A DNA stretch of 64,000 nt, from the NCBI GenBank assembly GCA_009760855.2, contig WPIO01000045.1, positions 640,001-704,000 on the forward strand, given 5' to 3'. Under the pieces are notes generated by a model. That model worked only from the letters and a program-made list of their open reading frames with translations, was not told the DNA's origin and made no database searches. Positions 18,880-31,750 of this stretch are shown here, piece by piece. The number at the start of each line of letters is the position of its first letter. Position 1 is the stretch's first letter. The DNA comes from Cristatella mucedo. Taxonomy: Eukaryota; Bryozoa; Phylactolaemata; Cristatellidae. The translations under genes were made by a program, and so were the position numbers.

Positions 18880-20490
18880 CAATGCGACGTATTTATAATA
18901 AGCTGCGGAGCGTACGATCAAATTATTGCTCCATATAGTACAGATATACTGACGCCTTTAATTGATAGCGAATACGCTTGTTCAATGACACGTTTCTGAG
19001 ACAGGACATCGAAACTTGTGCACGAGCAGGTCTTAACGCATCAGCGTCGTAAACCCTACACATAGTGGGTGGCAGAGCCAAAAAATTATGTGCAGGATTA
19101 CTACGCAAGTATAAATCATATATACTAGCAGCAAATAATAATAGGTGATCAAGAAACAAACGAACGAACTTGGCAGCTGGACCAGCTCTCTTGCAATTCG
19201 CCATCCTTTACCAGAAATCTCAGTTTATAATGACGATAACAGCAAGCGATTCATGCAGCGCTCTTTGCATACCCGTTCCCTTAGCAATTTGCGTAAACGG
19301 CAATAGACGGATGGAAATTAATCGTTGATATAATTCATAATATCAGTAAACATAAGTACACGGAGTGCGTTCGATACGGACGGACCAAAGCTCCGAGAGA
19401 CTGTTTTGTTTTATCTTCTTTTGTTTTAATATACACTGCGACGTCAGTTGGTAGGAGGTCTCCGGTCTTTGGAAGTGTTGGCGCGGTCTTCAAGAATTTA
19501 CGGCTTTTCGACCTTCGGCACAGCTACGATGCTTAAAAGAGTCCGAATAGTAGCTGATACGGCGCAAAGCTTTATTACGAAGTATACGAGATAGTTAGGT
19601 CAAAGCGAGAGAACCGAGGACCTACAGGTGAATGGCAAAACATTTGCATCGGTTTTAATTTAAGAAGCAGAGCATTATAGTCATTTTATTATCACCCGCG
19701 GGTGTCCTTTTAACGGTCGAGTTATGTGCGCATCATGCAACTTCCTCAAATTGTCTGGTTCATGAACCAAACTTCGGGTGGAAGTCTCAAGTGGAAGTTC
19801 AAAGACCTTTCCACGTACGGTCGCTGTCGCCGCATCGGTCGTCGCCGGGGGAGGGGGCCCGCAGCTGAGAGCCAGTCTCGCGAGCATCCTAGATGATCTT
19901 TTCAGCTGCACAATCGTACGCTTGCAAGAATTTTTAATTTGCCTTACGCCGCAGACTTGCCACCTCTTTTACGATGGCAAATCGACAACTCTTACATTAA
20001 TCCGTTTCCTCTCTCCCCTTCCTTTGTTTCTTTATCGCAATGGATCATTAATTGTACGAAAATTGATCTCTAATTCCCGCCGTATGACGCTGGTCGACAT
20101 ACTAAGTAAGTTTAATGGAAATATTAATTACCATTCATTGCGCTTTTGATCTCATAACAACGCTTAGGTGATCGTCGTGGCTGGGCGAGTGTATCGGCCA
20201 GTTAAATGGTTGAATGCAATTGTCATCTCTGACACAGCGAGGCATTTCATTGAATCGAAAATCCTCGCCAGTTTAATTTATTTTTTATTTATTTATTTTT
20301 TATTATTTGCAGTTAGGAATACAGCACAGCCAACGAAATGGACAGTAAAAGAAGCGCGGTAAAAGTTGGACTCAATCGAAGCGTACAGCAAGGCCACTTC
20401 TCAATGAAGACAACGCGTATCCGCACTGGCCGCTCAGTGTAGAGATTTCCAAGCGATGCGACGCGACAGCCTCCCATACAGCGTGGTTTC
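18880..20490. other. Unique stretch without recognised gene
   Basis: A 93-codon minus-strand frame (18923-19204) and a 123-codon plus frame (19778-20149) exist but show no domain or good splice context. There is a T/A-rich run at 20278-20310. Confidence 0.35.
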
Positions 20491-20491
20491 G

Positions 20492-20737
20492 TCATGCAAC
20501 ATCACTTAGATAGAATGACGCCGTGCCGCTGCGGCGCACGTACGCCAGAATTAGCACGGCAATTAGTATGGCGATTACATAATTAACATGCGGCGAGATA
20601 AGACTGGGGTGGCTGGCGAGGCAGAGGTTTGTTCTTTTCTCACAAGCGGATACAAGCCGCCGTCGCGAGCCGTTAGTCTCTTTACTTCTACTCCCAGCTG
20701 CACCGCTGAGCAGCAATTGCAACAGCATTAATAGCAC
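20492..20737 (-). CDS. Candidate small single-pass membrane protein
   Basis: An 81-residue frame, unrecognised. It starts with a signal-peptide-like hydrophobic stretch (MLLMLLQLLLSGAAG), has a basic middle, then a clear transmembrane segment (VIAILIAVLILAYV, residues about 54-67), and ends ...YLSDVA. The frame is open back to a GTTTTCTGCAG acceptor at about 20757, so it may be a 3' terminal exon and not a complete gene. A second, overlapping frame (20918-20688) starts upstream on the same strand. Nothing else around it looks like a gene, so coding status is uncertain. Confidence 0.3.
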   Translation of the reverse strand: MLLMLLQLLLSGAAGSRSKETNGSRRRLVSACEKRTNLCLASHPSLISPHVNYVIAILIAVLILAYVRRSGTASFYLSDVA

Positions 20738-21052
20738 GTGTCCAGCATGGCCGAACCCTGCAGAAAACCACAGCGATACAGTTATTAGCCCGGTCAGTGA
20801 CGAAATCTTTTAGACAGGGATACAACCTTTCGGCAGCACGCCAATGCTTGCCAACCGGCGCTGGCCCGAAGATTGCACACGAAGCCAGCATCAAATAGCA
20901 AATGTTTCCTGTTGCCATTTCTTCCGGTTTTGTTCTGCCTCCTAGCAGCCTGTTGCGCGAAAATTGTGCTAGTGCTTGCCTGCTGCTAGAGAGCGAAAGA
21001 AGACGGGAGAATTTTGAATTCGATCATTACGATAAAATATTCCACTAGGTTT

Positions 21053-21549
<497 letters not shown>

Positions 21550-21574
21550 CCTGTGGCGGTGAGAGGATTAGGTG

Positions 21575-21757
21575 AGCTGTGATGGCACACTAGGTAAGGC
21601 GGTTGCTTTCACGACCTCGGTCCCGAGGTCGTGGGTTCGATTCCTGCGGTGGGCGATTCTATATAGCCACTGCAAGCGGTGGTGATAGCCGTAAAGGCTC
21701 TTCTGTCGCTATACAAAAAGAGGCTGTTTAATCAGCTAGGATTTATTTATTTATTTA
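21575..21757 (+). mobile_element. SINE-B copy, best preserved
   Basis: Box A region TAGGTAAGGCGG (21591-21602) and a perfect box B GGTTCGATTCC (21634-21644). The body has a CCACTGCAAGCGGTGG stem-loop, an AGCCGTAAAGGCT stem-loop and an AGGCTGTTTAATCAGCT stem. It ends in a (TTTA)n tail and directly follows the large (CT)n array. Confidence 0.75.
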
Positions 21758-22089
21758 GAGGAGTGAAGAGCTGTCAGGACGCTCCTAGCTCCTTGGTAGG
21801 GAGGGAGCTACGTGCGAAAGGTCGCATAGAATTCTTTAAAACTTGATTGTCATCGGTGAGACCACCAAACCTTTCGCGGTACTAACGGAGACCGGTCAAT
21901 AAAAAGACGTCTGGCATGACTAGGTAGTCGCAGATGCCGACACACTGAGTTGCCGGTCCAGTCGTTTCATCATTGGGTGGCGTTTCTTAGCAGGAACGTT
22001 AAAATACACGCTGAGCGTTCGGAGAGGGCTGCGCTGTGATGTCTGCTGCATGCCTCACAGGTTTACTTTAGTAGGGAATAACTAATAAA

Positions 22090-22205
22090 AATAGTAATAT
22101 TACATTTACATAGCATTTTTTGGGAAATTAATCTCATTGTATGCGGTTTACATACGTTGCAAAGGATGAGTGATTACATGGTTAGTGGCATCATGAACGT
22201 TACCA
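22090..22205 (-). mobile_element. LINE-A 3' end, strongly decayed
   Basis: Minus-strand tail with a degraded hairpin and the GTGATTACATGGTTAGTGGC segment of the 3' UTR. Confidence 0.4.
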
Positions 22206-22689
22206 ATAAATTTTGGTCAATAAACTTGACGCATTTAGGCAACGCTAATGCCATTCAAAACAATGGCGGATCTTATTTAATCACCTGACTGTCACCACCT
22301 GCCACGATTAGAAATTCCTAGCGATTTCCATGCCACCTGCTCTGTGGTGCGAACGCTATCAAAAACAATCGGTAAATCAAAATTGTCTCTGTAGCCGGGG
22401 GTTTTATCTGGTTGCTGCACTTTATCCTACGTTATTTATGAACACAAAGCCATCGACTATTACGACGGGCGTATTTTTACCGTAGCCAGCGAAAGCACAA
22501 GAACAAGCACCAGCGGTAACAAAAGCGCAAAGCTCGCAAGATGTCGCGCACGCTCGCCCGTCAGCTGTCGCGAGACGTAGCATTTTCTTTCTAGCCATGG
22601 CGGAGAAAGCGCTCTGCCGCGGGATTTTGGACGACAGAAAACCTGGCGCTGCTGCCTCGTGCTCTTAAGCTTACCCTAATTTTCTCCTA

Positions 22690-23160
22690 ATAATAATAGT
22701 AATGATACACTTGCTAAAGCGCTCTCAGATAACTCAGTCTCTTTTCTAGGCGCTTTACATATGATTAAAAAGATGCTTGATTGAATGGTTACTGCAGCAA
22801 GCTCAATAACCAACCAGAATAATACGGTTAGCAATGACATTCGCAGGGTCAGCATGCAAATGTGGTTAGCGGCAGCATGCAACAGTGTCAGCAGGCATAA
22901 GCACATAAAGGACAAATCGCAGGGACCTACTAAATGCTGTCATAAATAGGTGCGTTTTTAGTTTCCTTTTAAATGTGGTCAAGTCAGTAGAAATCGGGAC
23001 GCAAGTCGAGAGTGAGTCTTGGTCTTGGGTTTTGGGAGCAAACGAATAACTGAAGACACGGTCTCCAAAGTATTTGAGGTTTCTTACGAGGTATAGGTAA
23101 GTGGCTAGATTCCGAAAAGCGGGTGGTCCTATGCTTAGGCTGATGGGGCAGCATGCGTCT
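22690..23160 (-). mobile_element. LINE-A 3' fragment
   Basis: Includes the tail hairpin at 22700-22755, the 3' UTR, and a broken frame ending in the FGDRVFSY and TFKRKLKTHLFMTAFSRSL regions. Confidence 0.7.
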
Positions 23161-23287
23161 GGATCTTCGCTCTCAGTGCTAGAAGAGCGCTCGGCGTGCA
23201 GCGGGCCACGTACGTAGACTCGTTCGCTTCCGCTGAAACGTAGCACTGGAAGCACAGAGGATAAAGCCCTTCGACGGGCGCTCCGAG

Positions 23288-23432
23288 AGCACTTATGTAT
23301 CTCCGTCAGTAGCTCCACAAAGTCATAAAGACCATGTGGGTGTTACGCAGGAGAGTTTTGTATAGCGCACTCACAGCCTAAGCGGCTTTCGGTACGCATT
23401 CGGTAGCCAACAGTCTTCGTGTCACGAAACAA
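23288..23432 (-). mobile_element. LINE-B 3' end fragment
   Basis: About 145 nt of near-consensus 3' UTR. The pentamer tail is reduced. It ends inside a GC-rich stretch. Confidence 0.65.
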
Positions 23433-24020
23433 TAGTGGCTCTCCGTTTTAAAGCTCACGCAGGCGAGCAGCCGCGAAGCCTTCGCGAAACGCTGCAGGCC
23501 GGTATGCCGGTACGCAAGCGCGACACCAGCGCTGCTAAGGAGCGCGAGGTGCGGAGCGGAGCGATCGGCGCTCGTCCGTGCAGCAGTCCTCGAAGAAGCC
23601 GCACAGCAGAGGCACAGACCAGCCTCGCTCTGGCTGAGCCGCTCTCGGCAGCATTTCCGGCTGCTCGAGGGTGGCAACAAAGAAAGAAGTAATGCCCGCT
23701 GACCCGCGCTGGCCGAAAAAAAGTAATTTTAGCGCGGCCAGCGGCGGCCGGAGAGCTCGGCGTCGACGCGCAGCTTCGCGGCGGAATTCCGCGCACCAGG
23801 AAGGGCCCGCGTGCCGACGCGCCCGGCTACAATGACGCACGAATGATTGGCGAACGAGCCCATCCCGTCCTTCTTAGCTCTATGCGGTTCAGGCATTCGA
23901 GCGACCGGGTTCGCGCCTGGCCGGCCAGCGGGCGTCCCGAGCGCAGACACTGAAAGTTTGGCCGAGCTACTAGTCCGACCAAGATGGCTGCTAGGCGCGT
24001 CTATCGCCTGCCCGCATTTT
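23433..24020. other. GC-rich stretch with several overlapping open frames
   Basis: Open frames on both strands (for example 23455-23796 and 23535-23840 minus, 23435-23692 plus) reflect GC-richness, not coding; none has a recognisable domain. It could be a CpG-rich regulatory island. Confidence 0.35.
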
Positions 24021-24026
24021 AAAAAG

Positions 24027-24110
24027 TATAATAATAATAATAATAATTCACTTGATAAAGCGCCCTCAGAGAACTTAATCTCTCTCTAGGCGCTTTACAT
24101 TTGGACCTAT
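24027..24110 (-). mobile_element. LINE-A tail fragment
   Basis: Only the (AAT)n end and the hairpin GAGAACTTAATCTCTCTC with AGGCGCTTTACATTTG remain. It is nearly consensus, so it is a short, fairly recent 5'-truncated insertion. Confidence 0.6.
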
Positions 24111-24884
24111 ACAAATGGATGGTTGCTGTCGACACTTCATTTCCTTTGCACGAGGCTCCAGGGTATAATCATTGGCTGACGTCACCGTCAGTCGGCGGGT
24201 TTTCTGATCCGCGCTCAGCCGAGACAGGTCGCGACAAATGAAAGAGCGGAACGCAGAAGCCGCGGTCGCAGCAGCCAGGCGGTAGGCTCGATCGTGGCTG
24301 TAGTCTCAGTTTCTTTAGATGCTGCTTAGATTACCAGGAAAATCGGTCACAGTCGGTGCTAGTGTTTTTCTACAGAATGTTGCAGGCGCGTCTAACGCCA
24401 GCCAAGCTTCTTCACTAGCACACCATGCGACCTGATGTATATTAGGTTTCGAGCATTATTACGGTACTAGAGAAAGAGCTAGCGAGAGCCGATCCGCATA
24501 CCCGCGCCCAATTCTTAGCAGCTTGACTGAGTGTAATTAAAGTCGCCATCGCCAAACGAATACGTCCTCTATTCACATTTCTGCGATAACAGATACTAGC
24601 GTGCACGTAATAGAGCGGTTGGGCGAAGCCACACGGCTGGAGTCACGAGGCTTCAACGGAGCCTTCTTCGGGCTCGTATACTCATTCTTTAACTGAGATA
24701 GGGTATTACTGGTGGGTCTAATAAGAATAAGTTTTACCCTTGCCTTTTAGAAAGATCTTCTCCTGACCAATCCACGAAAAAAGTTCGATGTAAGCAACCC
24801 CTACTAACTAGTGGAAAGGACGTTTAATCGGTGTCACGGGACACTGCTTTAAGATATGAGCTAAAAGAAGGCATACATTCATAT

Positions 24885-25320
24885 AATAATAATACAATTG
24901 ATGTAGCGCTCTCAGAAAACTCAATCTCTTTCTGGGCCATTTAAATTTGATGCAAAGGAAGCACGATCGAATGGTTAGTGGTAGCATGCTCAATAAACAA
25001 CAATAATAACATATTTAGGGGTGACATGCAAAGGGTGAGCATACAAGTATGGTTAGTGGCAACATGGACAGTGTCAGCACTCATGACCATATATGGACGA
25101 ATCACCGGGACACACTAAATGCTGTGATCAATAGATGCGCTTTATTTATTTTTTAACATGAACAAGTCAGGAGATGTCATGACACAAGTCGGGAGTGAGT
25201 TCCAAACTTTTGGAGCATACTAACTAAAAACACCCTCTGCAAAGGATTAGAAATTTGTACGAGATATGGTAAACAGTTAGATTCCGAAAAGTGGGTGGTA
25301 CGATGCTTAGCTGTGAGGAG
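24885..25320 (-). mobile_element. LINE-A 3' fragment
   Basis: Tail hairpin at 24900-24950, then the 3' UTR and a decayed end of the coding frame. Confidence 0.65.
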
Positions 25321-25617
25321 AATAGGTTCTTCTAAGTTTGAATGCTACTAGATTCTTAGAGTCGGGACTAATGATGCATCCGTCCTGGGTTTCCGGTACT
25401 TACTCTCCACGAATGCAGATCAGCATCGTGCTTATGTCGTAGGTCGGTGGCTCATCTCATAGAAGTTTCAAAAATTTGCTCTCACTACTGTCGCCAGCTG
25501 GATATGAGCACTTTTTCTGATTAAAAAGGATCAGGTATCAGAGTATCCTTTCAAATTAATCGAGCTTAATAGAATTTCAGAGTCAGAAATCTATAGCAAT
25601 AATAAGAAGAAGTATAG

Positions 25618-26390
25618 GAATAATAATAATACATTTGTATTGCATTCTCAGAGAACTGAATCTCTTTATAGGCACTTTACAGAATCATATAGAAAAGAAA
25701 TTGCCAAACGATTACTGGTAATATCCAAAAGTAGCAAGCATGGTGTAAGCAGGTAGATGCACACGAAGGACGAACGACAGAGACCCACTAAATGATGTGA
25801 TAAGCAGAAGCGCTTTAAGCTTCTTTTTAAAAGTCCTGTCAGGGGACGTTGTGACGTGAGTCGGTAGTGAGTTCCAGGCTGTGGGAGCATAGGAACTAAA
25901 GGTGCGGTCTCCAAAGGTTTTGAGGTTCATATGGCTAAATGATTCAACTCAGATCAGCAGGTTGTACGATACTTCGTCTGGTGGGTAAGTAGCTCTTACA
26001 GCCTTGAATATAGCGCTTGAGCCAGAGAATGAAGAGACTTACACGAAAGTGACAGAGCCTCGAAGTCGATATGCTGCTTGATTGAAAGCAAGTTCAGGTC
26101 GGCTAGAAGTGGTGGGATGTGGCAACTGCGACGCTCACGACAGACGAGCCTAGGAGCAGAGTTTTACACCAGCAATAAGTGCCTGATCGAACACCCCGGG
26201 AGACCAGCAAGCAGTGAATTGCAGAAGTCGAGACGGAATGTCACAAGTGCGTGGACTAATTTGATGTAGTATCTCTGTCTCAGCAAGCCAGAATTGCGGC
26301 AACGTTGTGTAGCTGAAATTTGGCAGACTTGACCGTGGAGCTTATATGGTCGTCTAACGAAAGGTCACTTTAGAACAGGACGCCTAGAAT
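25618..26390 (-). mobile_element. LINE-A fragment, diverged
   Basis: A longer but older copy: the tail at 25630-25690, then broken coding sequence up to the region before SRLDFCNSLL-type sequence at about 26230-26390. Several frameshifts. Confidence 0.65.
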
Positions 26391-26539
26391 ATCTAGGTTG
26401 GTTTGGTCGTGGAGCTAAGTTTGGTAGGCGTGGTGCAGAAAATGTTGCCATCCAACCTAAACTTTCTTTGTGATGAGCTATGAACTCTAAGAGCCGGAAG
26501 GGCAGAATAAACATGTGTGGAAGCATATTTGTCTTCGGC

Positions 26540-26770
26540 TGCTCCTGCGTGCTGTTACTGTGCGTGAAGCGAACCATGTTGTACATGTTGACACTTTACA
26601 TGTAACCGCTATGCATGTCGTGCATGTTGCCATTGCGCATGTTGCCACTAATTATTTGGTCATGCTTTCTTTATAGATTATATAAAGTGGGTAGAAACCT
26701 ATTAAGTTCTGAAAGGGTGCAACAGAAATGTATTGCCATTATGATTTTTATTATTATAAACCTCGGTTGG
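26540..26770 (+). mobile_element. LINE-A 3' end, decayed
   Basis: Recognisable by successive CATGTTGCC-type steps, a GCTTTCTTTATAGATTA segment and an ATTAAGTTCTGAAAGGGTGC hairpin remnant. Confidence 0.42.
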
Positions 26771-26799
26771 ACAATATGGGTTTCCCAATTTCCTAGAGG

Positions 26800-29260
26800 C
26801 TCTTTACAATAAAAATGCTTCTCACTTGCAAGTTGATGAATGAGCAAAAGTTATGCAGGTTCTTGCTCATTATGCACGCGTGTTTTGTCTGGTCACCAAG
26901 ACTTAGGACGCACCGAATAATTCAAGTATAAGATTAGTACAGGCATCCGCATACTGATTAGGCAGTGCCTCAGTCGAACAGCACCGAATACCCATGACGA
27001 ACAAAATATATCATTGGTGATTACGTAAAAATTAGTGAAGCTGAAAAATTATCCAGCCCCTTGTACTCTCCAGTTGTCTTACTTTTTAAGAAGAAATGTG
27101 GTGCGGTTGGGCTGCTGGGACTTGAGAGGTGTTAAGGATATAACAGAAAAGATTCACATCTGTCGGCATTGACATAGGGATAATACTCTGGATGCCTTAT
27201 CAGCAAATGCTGGTTCTTTCTCTACGCTCGGTCCGGAATCTATTTGTTTATCATCCGATGAAAATTAATGCAGAAGAAAAATTATACACGGCTTTATGTG
27301 GGCATATTCTTTAGCTTTTATCATTTGTCTGACGCGCGTCTGCTTCGAGGCAGCTTTGCCTCAAGGAGCCTGGATAACTGAGACGGCGGAGTCCAGTGGG
27401 AAAAAAATATACTGATTTAATCCAGGTTAAGACACTGTAAAAAAAGCCCCAGATACATTGAGTAAATAATTTCGCTTCACGAAATGTTAAATCTTACCTA
27501 TTTATTTGGAATCGGAGATCACAGCAGCATTAAACAAATGTTTTATTCCCAGTTTTTACTTTGCTCAACGGTTTCAATCGTCGTTCCTTTTAAAAAGGTT
27601 TTTGTACTTTGTCGTGCTTAGCTTACCCGAATCTTGAAATTGATTCTAGGTATCTCACAATTTTGTTTGGGAGCTGCTATTAGGTACATGTATTTTTACT
27701 TCTTTTTTCTGCTTAGCACAAGGGTACCTTTTAGAAAAGGGTACCTTTTTAAAGGAGCCGGCTCTATATTCTGGCAGTGTCCTTGAAATTGTGTACCGTA
27801 AAATAACCCCAACATGGAGCTTTGCTAATATGTAGCGTTTAGTTGACTGGGCTAATGCTATCGTGAAACTGAAACAACACCTGCTCTTCATGGCATGGGT
27901 CTCATCCGTGTGAAATAGCCTTTAGGTACTTGCGTGCTCTTCATTTCTTCATAGATATTCATTTTATGCTGAATTTACAGCCATTGCAAACGGAAAGAAA
28001 TTTATAAATCTAGAAAGAAATTTAACAAACTTCTCCCTCTACTACAAGATTTTTATTAGTATTTACTTATTAATATTCTGCACACGGATCTGCACCACAT
28101 ACGACATACTCGCGATCCAGCGTTACAATACAAGATCACACCTTGCTATCGTAAATTCAGCTCGATGGAATACCAATTTCTTTGTCCTGATGGGTTGGAA
28201 CGGCTGCTTATTGTACTGCTATCTGAAAAGCTCAGCAAGTACTGCAACACTTTTATGGAACCCTTGATCGAAGCAAGCCAGACTGAAGAAACTGCATTTG
28301 TTTACGTTTTCGGTTTGTAACCCAATTCGACGTACCTTTTCCTAGTGTCCAAAGAGTATCAATTGGTATTCATTTGATTTTTCTTGTCAATTTATGAAAT
28401 TTTTATTTAACGAATCATTATGCTCTGCTTCTTACCAAGCAGTAGTTTGGTCGCGGTCTCTTGGACACAGGGTTAAGAGCACCCCCCCCCGAAACAAGCT
28501 GCCTCCAAACTTTAAGCCAAATGTTTCTTGAAAAATGTTTCTCAGGCCTCAACTGAACCCAATAAGCTCTTAAGGCCGAGCTTGACATTACGCTCAGTCG
28601 ATAGACATCCACTCGTAGATCAGCTGGTCATAAGGCGATTGCAGCTTTTAAGTGTGTGGAGGGGAGGAACTCTCGTTAACATCAGAGCTACTTGGCACAT
28701 ACATGCGCATGCTGAAGCCTTAAGCTTATCTGGAGGCAAGGAACCGTCGCTAAAACGAGAGGTAGCCAAACGACGGGCCGACTGGAAGCTGCACTCGGTC
28801 ATTAGCCACTTTGCATTGATAAAACCATTTTGCTCGGTACAATTGGCCAAGTCGCTAAAGCAGAAAGGTATGAATGCACTGAGGTGTGGTTAGGCGTGGG
28901 TAAACAAGCCTTGATGAGTTTACTGTACTGAGCAAGGGACGGAGCGACTTGTTTAATCAGAAGGAGGCGGGTAGGCAAGAGTTCAACCGAGTTCAGGTAG
29001 TTTGAGGTATTGTACACTGAGAGCGCTACAGCAGCACGAGAATCAAAGATCCGCGCTAACAAGCGGGTATTAAGATAGGATGTTGGCAGCAGGCTTAGCA
29101 GTCAACCGCCGATGCCCAAGTAGACCTTCCCAGCCCCCTAGCCAATAGCAAGCTCTTGCCAGATGATGATTAGGGTGCAAAAGGTAAGGTAGGTGCTGCC
29201 AATAGTGGGGGAAGCCTAATGGTGGCGGTCGAGCAAGTAACTCTAATATTCCTTAGTTAT
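26800..29260. other. AT-rich unique stretch with weak LINE-A traces
   Basis: Nothing gene-like seen. 28600-28660 contains an IRRLQLL-type reading that is probably an ancient LINE-A remnant inside a 121-codon frame (28528-28893). Confidence 0.35.
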
Positions 29261-29264
29261 TATT

Positions 29265-29405
29265 TATTACTTATATTATATTTATATATTTAATACAATT
29301 ATAATTATAATTATAATACAGAATAATATAATAACCATTTTATAAAATAATATAATATAATAGATAATTATGGTTATAATTATATATATATATATATATA
29401 TATAT
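29265..29405. repeat. AT-rich low-complexity run
   Basis: Mixed TATAT, ATAATTA and TATTTA units ending in (TA)n. Nearly no G or C over 140 bp. Confidence 0.85.
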
Positions 29406-29517
29406 TCAACATTTAATAATCTTATTAATTATTATCACCTCCTTTGCCAAGTAAAAACGAACGCGAGGCGACCAAGCATTGCACTGTCGAATGCCTGGCA
29501 AAGATAAACTTTGGTGT

Positions 29518-29569
29518 AGTCAACCTATACGTCAGCTCTCTGGAGTCAACCTATACGTCAGCTCTCTGG
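29518..29569. repeat. 26-bp perfect tandem duplication
   Basis: The unit at 29518-29543 is repeated exactly at 29544-29569. The flanks are not repeated. Confidence 0.9.
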
Positions 29570-30474
29570 CTGATTCCAAGTAAAAGAAGCAAAAGAGGCA
29601 GAATGAGGCGTCACCAGTGCCTGCTTTCTGATGAATGATCCCGAGGATAGTCAGCTGTCTTAAGATGCTTTCGAATACCTTCTGAAGATCCGCCACTGCC
29701 GAGCAAGGGAGCAAAGACCGGCTTCTGAGTCCATGGAGTAGCCAAAGGCTGACTAACATTTGAAAGTACCGGACATGAGTGCATGAAACCAGGTAAATGC
29801 TTTACATGAGATGGATGAAAATAGAATTTAATACTAGCCTAGCTTTGACTTGTGCTAACATTTTGATTTATTTGGTGTAATCTTCTTAAAGTTTCACTAT
29901 TGACAGCTGCAAACATAGTTTTGGGACACCAGTGTTGCTGACCCACTTGTGAAGCAACTTGACATACATAGCGAAAGTGCGATGCCATGTTCTAGACCCT
30001 GTAAAAAAGGATCTAAGAAGCCACTATACTACTGAGCGAGACTCGATTGCCTGCTGGGCATTCTCTTAGAAATTTCAGGGCACCAAAGCACAGTAGGCGA
30101 AACTGTCGTCTCCAATTACGTGGATTCGTCTGATCCACACTGCCCATTTTTCAGGTTCTTAGAATTTGAAATGCTTATAAAAGGGAATTTTGGTGTTAAT
30201 GAGCTAGCAAAAAAAAGGGGTCAAGAAAAGTGACTTCTGCGAGCTTTGATATCAAATTGTGCTGCTCAAACCACTGATATTAGGTCCAGTAGCAGCAGCA
30301 CGAATTTTACGTTTGCTACTAATGTTGAGAACTATGTACACCAATTTCCAAAGAGCTCGAGCAAACCAAGATGCCAAGCTTTGCAAACAAATTGAAACAC
30401 GTCTCCAACATGCAGTTTGAGTTCGGCCACATTTACCAACCACTTGATCAGCACTTGTCATTGTCGGCTCAGTA

Positions 30475-31750
30475 ACCTAATGTAATGTATCTCCTTCTGT
30501 AACTCCACAAACCCAAAAAGACCAAGTGGCTGTTACGCAGGAGGGTTTTGTGTAACTCCCTCACAGCCAAAGCGGCTATCGGTACGCGTATGGTAGCCAA
30601 CACACTTAATCTCACGCAACAAAGAGAAAGTGGGAAGCATAGCTGAGTCAGGAGAACAGTTGAGGTAGTGATTAGCGTGGAAGTAGCAGCTAAGGACCAC
30701 TGAAAAGGATGAGCCATATTCGGCAGCAGGAGAGTAGTTGTCGTTGCCTAAGAATTGCAGAAGCGAGTTCCATAGTCTAGGACCTGCACGGGAAAAGCTT
30801 CTGTCGCCAACGGACTTTAAGTGGAGGAATGGAACAGCTAATTTATTGTCCATACAGGAACTGAAAGCACGAAGAAGCTGAAACTGGTGCAGCAGTTCAG
30901 TTAGGTACGGAGGAGCCAAGCCGTGGCTGCCCTAGTGGGTCAGCATAAGAAGTGGGTCGGCATAAGTCACGGTCGGGGCGAGCACCTGAGTATCTTCAGC
31001 ATAAAAGTGATATCGTATTCTACGGGGCTTTATCGCTTTTCCCAGAACTTGAGTATAAATGGAGGACAGCAAGGGACCGAGGACGAACCCTTGAGAGACT
31101 CCACAGGTGACCCGTCTCGTGTGTGAGACCTGGCCCCCACACGACACGGATTGAACAAGATCAGACAAATACGATTTAAACCATGCCAGTGCCTCGTCTG
31201 CCAGACCGACCGTGGTTCTCAATCGTTCAAGTAGACCATCGTGATCAATGGTGTCAAAGCCAGCTGATAGATCTAGCAAAGTAAGGGGAATGACATTCTC
31301 GTTATCGTTTCCCGATAGAATGTCATTGTTAACACGTAAGAGAGCAGTTTCAGTGGAGTGCTGCCGCTTGAACCCTAATTGAAATGTCTCTGGCATTTCA
31401 ATCTTTCAATATGTGCAACCAGCTGCTTAGTGAAAACTATTTCAATAATCTTTTTTCAGGAAAGGAAGAAGGAAAACTGGGCGATAGTTTGCAAGGACCT
31501 TTTTTTTATCTAATCCAGACTTTTTAAGTATGGGTCTAACGATTGCCGACTTGAAGGACTTTGGTACGACCACTTCTACCAAAAAAGCATTACAAATCTC
31601 GGTTATGGTAGGGCTAAGTTGGTCAGCCAGTGAATACCACAGAGATGATGGTATAGGGTCTCCAGGAGACGAGCTCTTTTTACTAGACCTTATTAAGGTA
31701 GCCACATCGTATCGCAGATGAGGAAGCCGGCATCCACATTGCTCCAAAAA
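30475..31750 (-). mobile_element. LINE-B copy with most of the RT domain, broken
   Basis: The most complete RT in the window. On the minus strand: PKSFKSAIVRPILKKSGLD and NYRPV (31747-31442), then FDTIDHDGLLERL, GVSQGFVLGPLLSSIYT and FYAEDTQ (31396-30932), where the expected YADD reads YAED. A short internal deletion near 30940 joins RT directly to the C-terminal region. No endonuclease domain is present. Confidence 0.8.

Noticed and set aside
23535-23840. Overlapping 100-113-codon frames in GC-rich DNA
   Set aside because: Open on both strands, Arg/Ala-rich, no domain and no splice context.
27715-27756. Repeated GGGTACCTTTT motif resembling a palindrome
   Set aside because: Two short direct copies only; arms are not complementary beyond GGTACC.
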